Source: JANPLD01 sp031426355 (GTDB taxonomy: Bacteria > Pseudomonadota > Alphaproteobacteria > Rickettsiales > UBA8987). Taken from it: a DNA stretch of 64,000 nucleotides. The stretch spans positions 18,533 through 82,532 of the forward strand of contig JANPLD010000045.1 in the NCBI GenBank assembly GCA_031426355.1, in the 5' to 3' direction. Each line of letters begins with the position of its first letter. Position 1 is the first letter of the stretch. Below, in pieces: positions 1 to 9,742 of this stretch. The notes beneath the pieces were generated by a model. The model was not told where the DNA came from and did no database searches. It saw only the letters and a program-made list of their open reading frames with translations. A program made the translations under genes and the position numbers.

Positions 1-2222
1 GAATATTTATTTATATCTATGGTGCGGTCTATATTATCAGGATTATTATATTTGAACTCATTTTGCGATTCTTCAACCTTCTCCTTAAGAAGTTTATCCA
101 ACTGTTTTAACGGTTTTTCCTTATTAACAGGATATTGAGAATAAATAAATTCCCGTATTAATTTTTTGTTAAATAGTTTTTTATATTCAGTTCTTGCTAA
201 TAATCTTTCGAAAGTTTCTAATATAGTTTTTAAATTATTAGGTTGCGGTAAAGCTCCTGTAATAACATAATTTTCTGAGCTTAGACCTCTAAGCTCACGA
301 TTAAGTTTTTTATATCCAAGCTGAGTTGCCTCCTTAAGGGCTGCAAACAAATTTTGAACTGTTGAAGGTTCCTGCAATTCAGAAATTATAAAGGCTTTCT
401 TATAATCTTCAAAAACTATATCACTAGCTGTATCTGATGCTTGGTTATCTAATTTTATATATTGTTCTTTAGTAGAAACTTTTTCTTTTACTAGCTTAAC
501 CAGGTTCTTTTCCTTTTCTCTTACAGTAGGTTTTGGTCTTTCCTTAGTTAATATTGGCTTTAAAACAGGCTTTTGTACAAGAGCTTTTAAGAATTGCTTT
601 TTATCTATTTTATTATCTGTCGGAATTGCCAAGAAAATTTTTTCTGCATCTTCAATTTTTAATAAATTATTATTAGCTAAATATGATAAGGTTGCACTAG
701 GTATATCAATGTTTTTTCTTCCAATAATTTTTAGAATTAAATTAAGCGCAATTTTAGAAGTAATTAATCCCGATTCTGTATCATTTATAATAGACTGAAT
801 ATTTTTTTTGATTTTAAATGAAAAATCATTTGAAAAAATCTCACCTGTTTCTTTCGAAAGTCCGATTACATTAGCAAATGCTAAGCCAATTTTTTTTACT
901 GCCTGATGGTGATACATAATTCCATCTGTCACAACTCTGTTTATATAGAAATTTACATGGTTAAAATGAAATTCCTTATCTAAAAAGTTGTTTATTAATG
1001 TATGATAATCAGCATTATTTAAAGCTCTTTGCTCAATATCAATTAAAATTAATTCTTTCGGCATAAATTGATTGTTTAAATAAGCTTTTTCCAGTCCATT
1101 AGGGCTATAAAATTTATGCCTTTGCCTTAATAAAGCTTGCAAAAGGTTTGAATCATCTCTGGTTAGTTGAAATTCCTGACTGATAGCTAATGATAATTTA
1201 AGTGCATTTGCTCTATCTGGAATGACATTATTTTCTTTTAAATAAAATTCCAAATTTCTACTGGGAAAATTATATTTGCGCGAAAATTCACTTATATTAA
1301 CTTTCGCAAATATAGAGTTTAATAATGCCCCTATAAAAACTTTTGATTCCTTAAGATTATTTTTTATTTCTATAGATGTTTCTTTTAATAAATTATGAAC
1401 ATTAAAATTACTTCTTCCGTAAAAGATATTTCTTAAAATTATATTTTGATTATCAGTTAATGGAAATGTATTTGCGAACTTATTAATTGTTACACTTTGA
1501 ATAACTTCTGATTTTTGATTAAAAGAACGCCAGAAACTTCTATGATCTATAGGAAGTAAATCAAAAATTCTCCGATTTCCAAGCCCCCACACTATGGATA
1601 AGGCAGGGATTAAGCTATGGTAATTAGTAATATTTCTACTTTGAAATTCGTCTAAAACCATACCAAAAGTTGGCATATGATAACAATTCTTTCCTTTATG
1701 AAGAGATGATAGTTTTAAATAAAATTGCCTATCTTTTTCTATAAAACTTTTATCCAGTGGAACAAGAAACTTTTTTGTTCTTAATCTATCGTTTTCATTA
1801 AATTGAATTTCTCTGAAGTGGAGTTTCATAAATGATTTTTCATTTATGATGCCATAGGCTTCTAATCTATAACTGAAATATTGTGCAAGGTTATGATCAG
1901 GTAGTTCATCTCCTGTTAAAATATTTGTTATTTTAGCTAAACTTATTCTATCTTTTAAACCTATGTTATTCAAAAAGTCAGGTATATTTTCTGAGTTTAA
2001 GTGGTTATATAATTCAAGTAATTGGTCTTTAACTGAAATGCGCTCTTCAGATGACTTGGAATACATGATCCCAAGTCTATCCTGCTTTCCTTCATCTGTA
2101 TATTCTTCATAATACTGGCCCTTTCTAAGATCTTCCTGAACAACTTCCTCATATTCGGCAAAAGGGTCTTCCTCATCAAAAAGACTATCAAGATATTTCT
2201 GCCATTTAAGTTTTTTCTCCAT
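1..2222 (-). CDS. large hypothetical protein, C-terminus beyond window
   Basis: I see one uninterrupted reverse-strand reading frame from an ATG at 2222 to the left edge, about 740 codons, with no stop in view. The N-terminus is acidic and hydrophilic (MEKKLKWQKYLDSLFDEEDP). The rest is Lys/Asn/Ile-rich, without an obvious signal peptide or membrane helix. A Lys-rich charged stretch lies around residues 540-580. I recognise no catalytic motif or family. It is probably a cytoplasmic protein or a large subunit of something encoded to the left. The long open frame in AT-rich DNA makes a real gene very likely; function unknown. Confidence 0.7.
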   Translation of the reverse strand, partial: MEKKLKWQKYLDSLFDEEDPFAEYEEVVQEDLRKGQYYEEYTDEGKQDRLGIMYSKSSEERISVKDQLLELYNHLNSENIPDFLNNIGLKDRISLAKITNILTGDELPDHNLAQYFSYRLEAYGIINEKSFMKLHFREIQFNENDRLRTKKFLVPLDKSFIEKDRQFYLKLSSLHKGKNCYHMPTFGMVLDEFQSRNITNYHSLIPALSIVWGLGNRRIFDLLPIDHRSFWRSFNQKSEVIQSVTINKFANTFPLTDNQNIILRNIFYGRSNFNVHNLLKETSIEIKNNLKESKVFIGALLNSIFAKVNISEFSRKYNFPSRNLEFYLKENNVIPDRANALKLSLAISQEFQLTRDDSNLLQALLRQRHKFYSPNGLEKAYLNNQFMPKELILIDIEQRALNNADYHTLINNFLDKEFHFNHVNFYINRVVTDGIMYHHQAVKKIGLAFANVIGLSKETGEIFSNDFSFKIKKNIQSIINDTESGLITSKIALNLILKIIGRKNIDIPSATLSYLANNNLLKIEDAEKIFLAIPTDNKIDKKQFLKALVQKPVLKPILTKERPKPTVREKEKNLVKLVKEKVSTKEQYIKLDNQASDTASDIVFEDYKKAFIISELQEPSTVQNLFAALKEATQLGYKKLNRELRGLSSENYVITGALPQPNNLKTILETFERLLARTEYKKLFNKKLIREFIYSQYPVNKEKPLKQLDKLLKEKVEESQNEFKYNNPDNIDRTIDINKY

Positions 2223-2357
2223 AAATCTGGGAGAGGTTATTGAAGGTTAATACTTGAGTAACATAGAGTAATATTAATTAAGGTAAATTATCATGCAACT
2301 GATTGCTGTAATTACCAACCCGATTAGTTTTTATAATCAAATTCTAATTTATTTGTA

Positions 2358-3884
2358 TTATTTAACTACATATTCATGCCAAAGCTGCAAAATCCCTGTT
2401 TTCCAGATATAGGAAGGTGATAGTTCTTCTTTTATATCATTAAGTTCTATACTTGGTTGCTTAAGTTTTGGTATGTTGATACGTTCTTTTAATATATCCA
2501 GCATGTCAGAATTTATATGTTTCAAGGAAGTATAATTAAAATCACTATTTACATATAGCTTGGAACCCGGGACAATTTTATTATATAGATCAAGCAGAAA
2601 CTCTCCATTTTCTGTTTTAAATTCAGCTGGCATTGCAAGCGCCAATTCTATTATTCTGTTGTCTGTAAAAGGTGTGTGAGCTTCAACGCTACAACTCATA
2701 GACTGATTATCCAGATGTAAAAGTGAACTTTGATTAATAAATTTTATAAGGCTATTATTACTGCTAAAAATCTCATTCCCTCCATGTCCTGAAATGGCAA
2801 CCTTCATTGAAGATGATATTTGTTTTGAGATCATATGCCATATAAACGGCTTAATCCCGGTAACCGGTTCAGACATTGCTTTGATATAGTTCTCAAGGGA
2901 TTCTGTTATATTTTTTTTACTGACAAATATTTTATTATTTAAAACGCCATTTTGTTCTGCGAGCAATTCCGAATGAATTTTATTCTCCTTATCATCGTTT
3001 TCATGATGGACTGAAAAAGCTTCCAGCCCATAGTTTAAATTTTGCGCTGATAATGCGGTAACAATAGCAGATCCAGCGCCCGGCGAAAGCATTAGGCCTG
3101 ATCTTACAGCAGAAACATTAATTACACTGTTTACCGAATCAGTGATTGTCTTAGTTGCTTTTTCAAGCCATTCCTTACGTGTAAGTTTTACAGGATTTGC
3201 TATGACATCATTAAAATCCTGGTAATTTTTCTGCTTAATTTTTCCATCAGGCAATATGGTCATTGCAGTTGCAGAAGGAAATTTCAAGATACCTGAAATT
3301 ATTGATAATGGTTCCGGTATAGGTTTTCCGTCCATATAATATTTAAGTGCCTCAGGAGATATTGATTTATCTATATCATTATACATAAGCATAGCCTCTA
3401 ATGAGGAAGCAAATTTAAACCCTTTGTTATTAAGCGAGTAAAAAAGTGGTTTAATTCCAAAACGGTCGCGCATCACTACAAGATTACCAGTTTCAAGCTC
3501 ACCGATTGCAACAGCAAACATACCATTAAAATATTTTGCGCAATCAACTCCCCAGGCATGATATGCTTTGATTATAACTTCTGTATCACCTATGGATTTA
3601 AATTTATAGCCCATCTGAACTAACTGTTTATAAAGCTCTTGGTAATTGTGGATAACACCGTTGAAGGATACAACGAGCTTTAACTCTTCATCTAAAAAAG
3701 GCTGGGTGAAAGGTGTTGGCTCATCAGATAATTTTAACTGGCTGTGCGCTAGCGCAAAGTGTCCACCGTGATAAATTTCAGAATGATCCGGGCCTCTCGC
3801 TTTTAATTTTTCATTAACGGATCGAAGTTTGTCTATGTCTACAATATCTTTCCCAAAAATATATTCGCCCGCTATCCCGCACAT
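2358..3884 (-). CDS. AsnB-like glutamine amidotransferase with degenerate synthetase domain
   Basis: Class II glutamine amidotransferase fused to an asparagine-synthetase-like domain. I place the start at the second Met, because the mature enzyme needs Cys immediately after the initiator (MCGIAGEYIFG); the first in-frame Met is only three codons upstream. Glutaminase motifs are visible: RGPDH, a variant NGVIHNYQEL (usually NGEIYN), GDTEV and RDRFGIKPLFY. The second domain is odd: the pyrophosphate loop, normally SGGxDSS, reads SPGAGS near residue 265. The later GDGxDELFGG motif reads GHGGNEIFSS. In this family those residues bind ATP/PPi, so real asparagine synthesis is doubtful. About 508 aa, slightly short for AsnB. 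It stands alone between an unknown gene and a metal efflux operon. It could be a repurposed amidotransferase for a glycan or peptide. Confidence 0.8.
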   Translation of the reverse strand: MCGIAGEYIFGKDIVDIDKLRSVNEKLKARGPDHSEIYHGGHFALAHSQLKLSDEPTPFTQPFLDEELKLVVSFNGVIHNYQELYKQLVQMGYKFKSIGDTEVIIKAYHAWGVDCAKYFNGMFAVAIGELETGNLVVMRDRFGIKPLFYSLNNKGFKFASSLEAMLMYNDIDKSISPEALKYYMDGKPIPEPLSIISGILKFPSATAMTILPDGKIKQKNYQDFNDVIANPVKLTRKEWLEKATKTITDSVNSVINVSAVRSGLMLSPGAGSAIVTALSAQNLNYGLEAFSVHHENDDKENKIHSELLAEQNGVLNNKIFVSKKNITESLENYIKAMSEPVTGIKPFIWHMISKQISSSMKVAISGHGGNEIFSSNNSLIKFINQSSLLHLDNQSMSCSVEAHTPFTDNRIIELALAMPAEFKTENGEFLLDLYNKIVPGSKLYVNSDFNYTSLKHINSDMLDILKERINIPKLKQPSIELNDIKEELSPSYIWKTGILQLWHEYVVK

Positions 3885-4148
3885 AATATTCATTATTAAA
3901 GTTAATATGAATTATATGAGTATCCAAAATAAATTTCCCATAAGAACAGTAATTATATTTTCTTGATATAAAGTTGAAATGACAGTTTGATAACTTTAGA
4001 TAAAGTTGCCGATCGTGAGAAGTTGCCTAAAGCACAATATGTATTTAATTAAAACGATAATGGGTTTAAAATATAGAAAAGAAATATTTATATAGCCAGC
4101 TGATACTAAATTATATTGGTATAAACCATACAAGAAAATTTTCCGACC

Positions 4149-4177
4149 TTGACCAGAGAAGCTTTATAAGGTATAAT
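4149..4177 (+). promoter_or_regulatory. sigma70-type promoter of the metal efflux operon
   Basis: TTGACC at 4149-4154 and TATAAT at 4172-4177 are separated by 17 bp, a near-consensus housekeeping promoter 25 bp ahead of the first gene of the efflux operon. An imperfect dyad (ACCTT at 4146-4150, AAGGT at 4168-4172) lies across the spacer, where MerR-family regulators bind. With an ordinary 17-bp spacer and no merR gene nearby, metal control here is only a suggestion. The rest of 3885-4148 shows nothing I can interpret. Confidence 0.6.
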
Positions 4178-4201
4178 AGTGCTTATTGAAAATAGAAATG
4201 A

Positions 4202-4579
4202 ATGAAGATTCCGTTCGGGCGAATTTTTGGGATATTTGTGATGTTTGCTTTTATTACAGCGGCATCTTACCAGTCATTATGTGCGGCTGATATAATCCAT
4301 TGTGCCCCTTGTGAAAAAAACGGGCATGAGAACAAATCGGAAACTGCCTGCAAATCATGTGAACAATCTAAAGATGTTGCGAGTTCAGTTAGCTTGACCA
4401 AATTTTCTTCTCATCACGATATAACGGAGTTTAATTATACTATTGTTGAAGAACTAGTGTTTATTTCGCCAGAATTCATCTTGCGAAAACCACAGGAACC
4501 ACCTGTTGGTTCTATCCGTACCTTTACTGAAGATATAATATCCGTAACGCCCATACGTGGCCCTTCCATCGCAGCTTAA
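4202..4579 (+). CDS. small secreted Cys/His-rich protein, putative periplasmic metal binder
   Basis: 125 aa with an N-terminal signal sequence (hydrophobic residues about 8-28, ending LCAAD). A cluster of Cys and His follows between residues 33 and 57: HCAPC, GHEN, ACKSC. CxxC pairs with nearby His suggest periplasmic binding of a soft metal such as Cu, Zn or Cd. It is the first gene of an apparent operon with a heavy-metal RND pump, and small metal-binding proteins commonly accompany such pumps. No named family is recognised. The C-terminal half (residues 65-125) has no clear motif. Function is inferred from residues and context only. Confidence 0.65.
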   Translation: MKIPFGRIFGIFVMFAFITAASYQSLCAADIIHCAPCEKNGHENKSETACKSCEQSKDVASSVSLTKFSSHHDITEFNYTIVEELVFISPEFILRKPQEPPVGSIRTFTEDIISVTPIRGPSIAA

Positions 4580-4654
4580 TTAAGAGACTTAACTTTTTAT
4601 CTTTTGTGCATTTCAAATCGCGCAACTTCAAGTTTAATCCGATGGGAAATACAT

Positions 4655-5899
4655 ATGTTAAAATTCTTTTTATCCTTATCTATTATAATATTCAGTAACG
4701 CTGCATTTGCTAAAAACTATACGGTCAAACAACTAGTGAATGAAGCGATCAGCAAGAACCATGAGATCGCTGCTTATGAAGCGGCAATTAAAGCAACTAA
4801 AGCAAATCATTTAGTTTCAGGGAGATTACAAAACCCTGAACTTGAGTTTGGTATCGGGCGTAACAAAGTTTCTTCACCTGCTGGAAACTCTGATGGTCTG
4901 GCTTATACCGCTTCTATTACCCAGCCGATCGATTGGCCAGGTAGGCTGAGCCTCAGGCAGGCTATAGCAAAGCGTGATGTTGAATTGGCCGAACTAGGCT
5001 TAGAGCATTTCAAATTCAATCTTGCCTCAAAAGTACGGATCCTTGCACAGAAAATTGTTGTGGGACAGTATATATCAAAAATGTCAAAACAGAACGCTGC
5101 CCGTTATGGCAAACTTAAGGATGCGATGGATCAAAGAAAGCTTGCTGGCATTGCTCCGCAGATCGAGCTTAGTACAATAGAAGCAGCAACTTTATCTGCT
5201 CAGTTAAAAGTGACGGAATCTGATATTAATGTGCAGGCGGATATTATGGAGCTTAAACGTATAACAGGAATGAATATAGATAAGAATATTTCTGTAACTG
5301 GAACATCATTTAAGCTAGGTAAGCTTCCTCTTGATAAGGAGTTATTCCGTATGGCAGCAGAGAATAATTATGACATCCATATCAAGCGGTCAGAACTGGA
5401 GCAGCAGGGTTTTAAAGTGAACCTAGCAAAGAATGAGCGTTATCCGACATTTAGCACAGGGCCGTTCATTTCGCAGGAAAATGCAGATGAAGACCAGACC
5501 GTGGTTGGCATGAATTTTTCTATTCCACTTCCGGTATGGAATAATGGTTCTGCAAAAGTAAGTTCAGCTAAAGCGCAGCAGGTACAGGCAGAAGCTAATC
5601 TGAATTTGCAGCAGCGAAATATTGAAAAACAACTGATGCAGGCCGCTTTAATATTCCGTTCCAATCAAAGCAGACTTAATGCGGCAGATACATCATCTAT
5701 CAGCAGTTCCGCGGCAGAAGCAGAAAATTATTACCAGTTGGGCAGCTTGCCTATAGCAACTTACATAACCATGCAGGATAAATATCTGGAAGCTGTTACG
5801 GCTGTAAGCAAGGCCAAGATATACGGTCTGGAAGCTGCACTGATGATAGAGGAGTTGACAGGTGCTCCCGGTAGTATCGTAAAGCTAAGGGGAAAATAA
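4655..5899 (+). CDS. outer-membrane efflux protein, TolC/CzcC family
   Basis: Outer-membrane channel subunit of the metal RND pump. The ATG at 4655 opens a clean signal peptide (MLKFFLSLSIIIFSNAAFAK). The TTG 51 bp upstream would add an implausible charged leader. The mature part, about 395 aa, is rich in long amphipathic helices with the two-fold repeat expected of OEP proteins (for example residues 35-200 and 240-400). It includes the typical segments LVNEAISKNHEIAAYEAAI and ARLQNPELEFGIGR-like beta-strand entries. A four-base gap separates it from the adaptor gene, so the two are co-transcribed. CzcC/CusC family by context; substrate metal unknown. Confidence 0.85.
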   Translation: MLKFFLSLSIIIFSNAAFAKNYTVKQLVNEAISKNHEIAAYEAAIKATKANHLVSGRLQNPELEFGIGRNKVSSPAGNSDGLAYTASITQPIDWPGRLSLRQAIAKRDVELAELGLEHFKFNLASKVRILAQKIVVGQYISKMSKQNAARYGKLKDAMDQRKLAGIAPQIELSTIEAATLSAQLKVTESDINVQADIMELKRITGMNIDKNISVTGTSFKLGKLPLDKELFRMAAENNYDIHIKRSELEQQGFKVNLAKNERYPTFSTGPFISQENADEDQTVVGMNFSIPLPVWNNGSAKVSSAKAQQVQAEANLNLQQRNIEKQLMQAALIFRSNQSRLNAADTSSISSSAAEAENYYQLGSLPIATYITMQDKYLEAVTAVSKAKIYGLEAALMIEELTGAPGSIVKLRGK

Positions 5900-5902
5900 T
5901 TT

Positions 5903-6583
5903 ATGAAATATATTATAATTACAACCATATTTTTTCTTTTCTTTAGTAGTTCTTCAATGGCGAGTGAGGAAGTTCAAGGTGATGCATTATTTAAGAGTGG
6001 GCAAGGATTGGCTCTTACCGAAATAATGGCACAATCAATAGATCTGCAAACAACTGAAGTGGTAGAAGAAAATATAACCCCAGTGTTTTTTGTAGAGCTG
6101 CAATCATATAATAAAGGTAAAGAGATAAGCGGCTGGATAACAAGTGATAAAGCTATCCATATCAGGAAAGGTACAAGCACTACTCTTAATACAGGTACAA
6201 AAAGCTTTAATGGCAAGGTAACTGAAATTAAAAAATCATCTTATGCCGCAGGTGGAGATTATGAGATCACTGTTCAAGCCAGCGAAGAAATAAAATCTGG
6301 AACTCCGGTCAATGCAACTTTTGTTATTCCAGTAAATAAAGGACTTCTGGTGGTTCCCAAATCATCGTTGCTAACAACGGTGGAGGGAAAATTCGTTTAC
6401 GCTAAAAATGGCGATTTTTATGTTAGAACGCCTGTAAAAACCGGGAATGTCAGTAATGATAAAATTGAGATACTGGACGGTCTTTACAGTGGTGATGAAG
6501 TAGTAACAACCTCCGTGATGCAGCTGTGGCTGGCAGAGCTTCAGGCGATCCGGGGCGGTCAATCTTGCGCGGATGGGCATTAA
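5903..6583 (+). CDS. short periplasmic adaptor of heavy-metal RND pump (CzcB/CusB-like)
   Basis: 226 aa with a signal peptide (residues 1-20, ending SMAS). The C-terminal half has the beta-barrel and membrane-proximal signature of CusB/CzcB adaptors: LLVVPKSSLLTTVEGKFVYAKNGDFYVRTPVKTGN, then GLYSGDEVVTTSVMQLWLAEL. Family members normally have 380-500 residues including a lipoyl and hairpin region. Here that region is almost absent, so the protein is about half length. The frame is intact and tightly packed between its partners, so I read it as a naturally compact adaptor rather than a pseudogene. It ends with a Cys/His tail (SCADGH). Confidence 0.8.
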   Translation: MKYIIITTIFFLFFSSSSMASEEVQGDALFKSGQGLALTEIMAQSIDLQTTEVVEENITPVFFVELQSYNKGKEISGWITSDKAIHIRKGTSTTLNTGTKSFNGKVTEIKKSSYAAGGDYEITVQASEEIKSGTPVNATFVIPVNKGLLVVPKSSLLTTVEGKFVYAKNGDFYVRTPVKTGNVSNDKIEILDGLYSGDEVVTTSVMQLWLAELQAIRGGQSCADGH

Positions 6584-6586
6584 TTT

Positions 6587-9500
6587 ATGTTAGAAAAATT
6601 TATTGAGACAGGAATGAAAAATCGTATTGCAGTAATTATTGCAATGCTGGCGCTTATAGTGGTTGGTTTATGGTCTGCATCAAAGCTACCGATAGATGCA
6701 GTGCCGGATATTACCAATCCTCAGGTGCAGATAAATACATCTGTTGCCGCACTTGCGCCGGAAGAAGTTGAGCAGCTTGTAACTTTTCCTATAGAAACGG
6801 CAATGTCTGGTATTCCGGACATGGTTGAACTACGTTCCCTTTCAAAATACGGGCTTTCGCAAGTTACAATGGTGTTCCGTGATGGCGTTGATATTTACCG
6901 TACAAGGCAGCTTGTAACAGAGCGTCTGCAAAGTATCATGGATGAACTTCCTGAAAGTGTCAGTTCTAAACTTGCACCTGTTGCAACTGGTCTGGGAGAG
7001 ATATATTATTATAGCTTAGACTATACGCGGGCTGCAAAAAATAAGCCTGCTACGCGGCAAGAACAATTAATGGCATTATCACAGATACAGCAATATCTAG
7101 TAAAGCCATTCCTCAGAAATACTAAAGGTGTTGTTGAGGTTAATACCAGCGGTGGTTATGAAAGGCAGATAGTTATCCAGCCTGACCCGGCAAGGCTTGC
7201 AATGCGTGGTCTTTCAATGGATCAACTGGCCGACATAATACGGGAAAATACCAATAATTCCGGCGGCGGCTACGTAGAAATAGGTGGTGAGCAGCTAATC
7301 GTACGTGCACCAACAAAAGTAAGTAATATTGATGAAATATTAAACCTGCCGCTGAAGTTTGCCGGAAGTGCCGAACCTATATTACTCAGTGAAGTAGCGA
7401 CAATTGTTATAGGTAGTAATTTCCGTACAGGTGCAGCAACAGAAAATGGCAAGGAAGCATTGGTTGGTGCAACCATAATGCTTGCAGATGAGAATAGTCG
7501 CCTTGTTGCAAAAGCGGTCAGGCAACGGCTTTTCGAGATACAGGAAAAACTACCAGAAGGCGTGGAAATAAAAACACTTTATGATCGCAGCGATCTTGTA
7601 AATCGTACTATAAAAACAGTTGAAAAGAACCTTGCTGAAGGTGCGATACTTGTTGTAGTCGTGCTATTCATGTTACTTGGGAACTGGCGCGCTGCATTTA
7701 TCGTGGCGTTAGTTATACCATTATCAATGCTTGTCGCTATCACGGGAATGGTGAAATGGAAGCTCAGTGGAAATTTAATGAGCCTTGGCGCAATAGATTT
7801 CGGGCTTATTATAGACGGTGCAGTAGTTATGGTTGAAAACATTGTGCGAAGGCTCGGTGAAAGGCAACATCAGCTTGGGCGTGAACTTAAACCTGATGAA
7901 AGAAGAAGAGAAGTTTTGCGTTCTGCAAAAGAAGTTGCAAACCCGATGTTCTCCGGCGTTCTTATAATAACTATGGTATATTTACCGATATTGGCTCTTC
8001 AAGGTATTGAAGGTAAAATGTTCCAGCCAATGGCGATAGTTGTGATGCTTGCCCTTGGTGGCTCACTGGTGTTAGCCCTTTTCCTTATGCCTGTTCTTTG
8101 CTCATTTTTACTGCGTGGCAGGATTCAGGAAAGAGATAACTGGATAATAACTGCTACTAAGAGTTTTTATGAACCACTCTTGCAGTTTGGGCTTCGTAAC
8201 AAAATATTGGTCATAATGCCCATGTTATTATTATTCTGCATTTCCTTATTCTTATTCAGCAGGATGGGAGCAGAGTTCATACCGCAACTTGATGAGGGTG
8301 ATTTCTCCTTACAGCTTATTCGTAGTAATAGCGCTGGTCTATCTGCATCACTGGAGCTTCAGGAAAAAAGTGAACAGGTGTTAAAGAAAAACTTTCCTGA
8401 AATTAAAGATATATTCTCACGCATCGGCACTGCGGAAGTGGCAACTGATCCTATGAACCCCAATGTAGCAGATACATATGTTATGTTAAGGCCGCGTTCA
8501 GAATGGCGGAAAATTAATGGGGATATAATTTCCAAGGAAAAACTTGGTGACCTGATGAGTAATACATTAATGAGTCAGGTACCAGGGCAAAGCGTAATGG
8601 TAACGCAGCCTATACAGATGCGTTTTAATGAAATTATGGCAGGCAGCAGGGCTGACCTAGTATGTAAGATATTCGGGGATGATTACGAGCAGCTTGAAAA
8701 ACTGGCAGGGGAAGTGCTGGCCGTGATAAAATCTATTCACGGTGGTTCTGAAAGTAGTTTTGATAATATTGGTAAAAATCCTTCAATTGAAATTCATCCC
8801 AAGCGTGATGAAATGAGAATGCGAAATGTTCATGCTGATGATCTTAACCGTATTGTTGAAACGGCATTAGCAGGCAAGGAAGTTGGAACTATGATAGAGG
8901 GTAATCGTCGCTCACACATTGTTGTAAGGCTCACTGAGCAAAAGCGTACTGACCTTGATGCGATCAAACGTCTGCCAATATACACTAAAGATGATTACAT
9001 GCTTACGCTTGGCGAAGTTGCAGAAGTAAAGTTGGTTGACCAGCCAGTACAGATCGCAAGGGAAGATACACAAAGGCGTGTAAGTATCCTGATAAATGTT
9101 AAAGATAGGGATACACAAGGGTTTGTTGAACAGGCAAGCCGTATTTTGCACCAGAAAGTTAAAATGCCTGATGGATATTATTTTGAATTTGGCGGACAGT
9201 TCAAAAATCTTGTAGAAGCAAAGCAGCGTCTAGTGATTGTTGTACCAATGGCACTACTGCTTATATTCGGACTTATCTATTTAAGCTTCCGTTCATTCAA
9301 ACAGGCATTACTTATTTTTATATGCGTTCCACTGGCGATAACTGGCGGTATCTTTGCACTTTATTTACGGGGGATGCCATTTACCATATCGGCTGCTGTA
9401 GGATTTATTGCACTTAGTGGCATTGCTGTTCTTAACGGCATTATGCTTATCAGTTTTATCAATCAGTTACGCAGTGAAGGAAGAAATGTACGTGAAGCTG

Positions 9501-9742
9501 TTGTTGAAGGAACCCTGACAAGACTACGCCCAAAACTTATGACAGCACTGGTTGCATCACTGGGTTTCGTACCAATGGCAATTGCAACCGGTGCCGGTGC
9601 TGAAGTTCAGCAACCTATAGCTACTGTCGTAATAGGTGGTATCATAACATCGACATTTCTGACCTTACTTATAGTACCTGTACTCTATGACTGGATCGAG
9701 AATAACTCCCGACTTAAACAACTGAAAAAGGAAATCACATGA
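6587..9742 (+). CDS. heavy-metal efflux RND pump, CzcA/CusA family
   Basis: Inner-membrane proton/metal antiporter of 1051 aa, the usual length for HME-RND pumps. Visible features: first helix with VGLWSASKLPIDAVPDITNPQVQINT, the family signature DFGLIIDGAVVMVEN near residue 403 (in CzcA the Asp and Glu of this motif are essential for proton transfer), a second large periplasmic loop, and C-terminal helices with GFIALSGIAVLNGIMLISF and PVLYDWIE. This motif separates it from drug-type HAE1 pumps. It sits three bases after the adaptor and overlaps the next small gene by four bases (ATGA). Which metal it exports cannot be read with confidence. Confidence 0.93.
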   Translation: MLEKFIETGMKNRIAVIIAMLALIVVGLWSASKLPIDAVPDITNPQVQINTSVAALAPEEVEQLVTFPIETAMSGIPDMVELRSLSKYGLSQVTMVFRDGVDIYRTRQLVTERLQSIMDELPESVSSKLAPVATGLGEIYYYSLDYTRAAKNKPATRQEQLMALSQIQQYLVKPFLRNTKGVVEVNTSGGYERQIVIQPDPARLAMRGLSMDQLADIIRENTNNSGGGYVEIGGEQLIVRAPTKVSNIDEILNLPLKFAGSAEPILLSEVATIVIGSNFRTGAATENGKEALVGATIMLADENSRLVAKAVRQRLFEIQEKLPEGVEIKTLYDRSDLVNRTIKTVEKNLAEGAILVVVVLFMLLGNWRAAFIVALVIPLSMLVAITGMVKWKLSGNLMSLGAIDFGLIIDGAVVMVENIVRRLGERQHQLGRELKPDERRREVLRSAKEVANPMFSGVLIITMVYLPILALQGIEGKMFQPMAIVVMLALGGSLVLALFLMPVLCSFLLRGRIQERDNWIITATKSFYEPLLQFGLRNKILVIMPMLLLFCISLFLFSRMGAEFIPQLDEGDFSLQLIRSNSAGLSASLELQEKSEQVLKKNFPEIKDIFSRIGTAEVATDPMNPNVADTYVMLRPRSEWRKINGDIISKEKLGDLMSNTLMSQVPGQSVMVTQPIQMRFNEIMAGSRADLVCKIFGDDYEQLEKLAGEVLAVIKSIHGGSESSFDNIGKNPSIEIHPKRDEMRMRNVHADDLNRIVETALAGKEVGTMIEGNRRSHIVVRLTEQKRTDLDAIKRLPIYTKDDYMLTLGEVAEVKLVDQPVQIAREDTQRRVSILINVKDRDTQGFVEQASRILHQKVKMPDGYYFEFGGQFKNLVEAKQRLVIVVPMALLLIFGLIYLSFRSFKQALLIFICVPLAITGGIFALYLRGMPFTISAAVGFIALSGIAVLNGIMLISFINQLRSEGRNVREAVVEGTLTRLRPKLMTALVASLGFVPMAIATGAGAEVQQPIATVVIGGIITSTFLTLLIVPVLYDWIENNSRLKQLKKEIT

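Noticed and set aside
4604..4654. Upstream TTG start of the CzcC-like protein
   Set aside because: It would place a charged 17-residue leader before a clear signal peptide.
7270..7842. Reverse frames opposite the CzcA gene
   Set aside because: Shadows of a high-confidence pump gene; no motif of their own.
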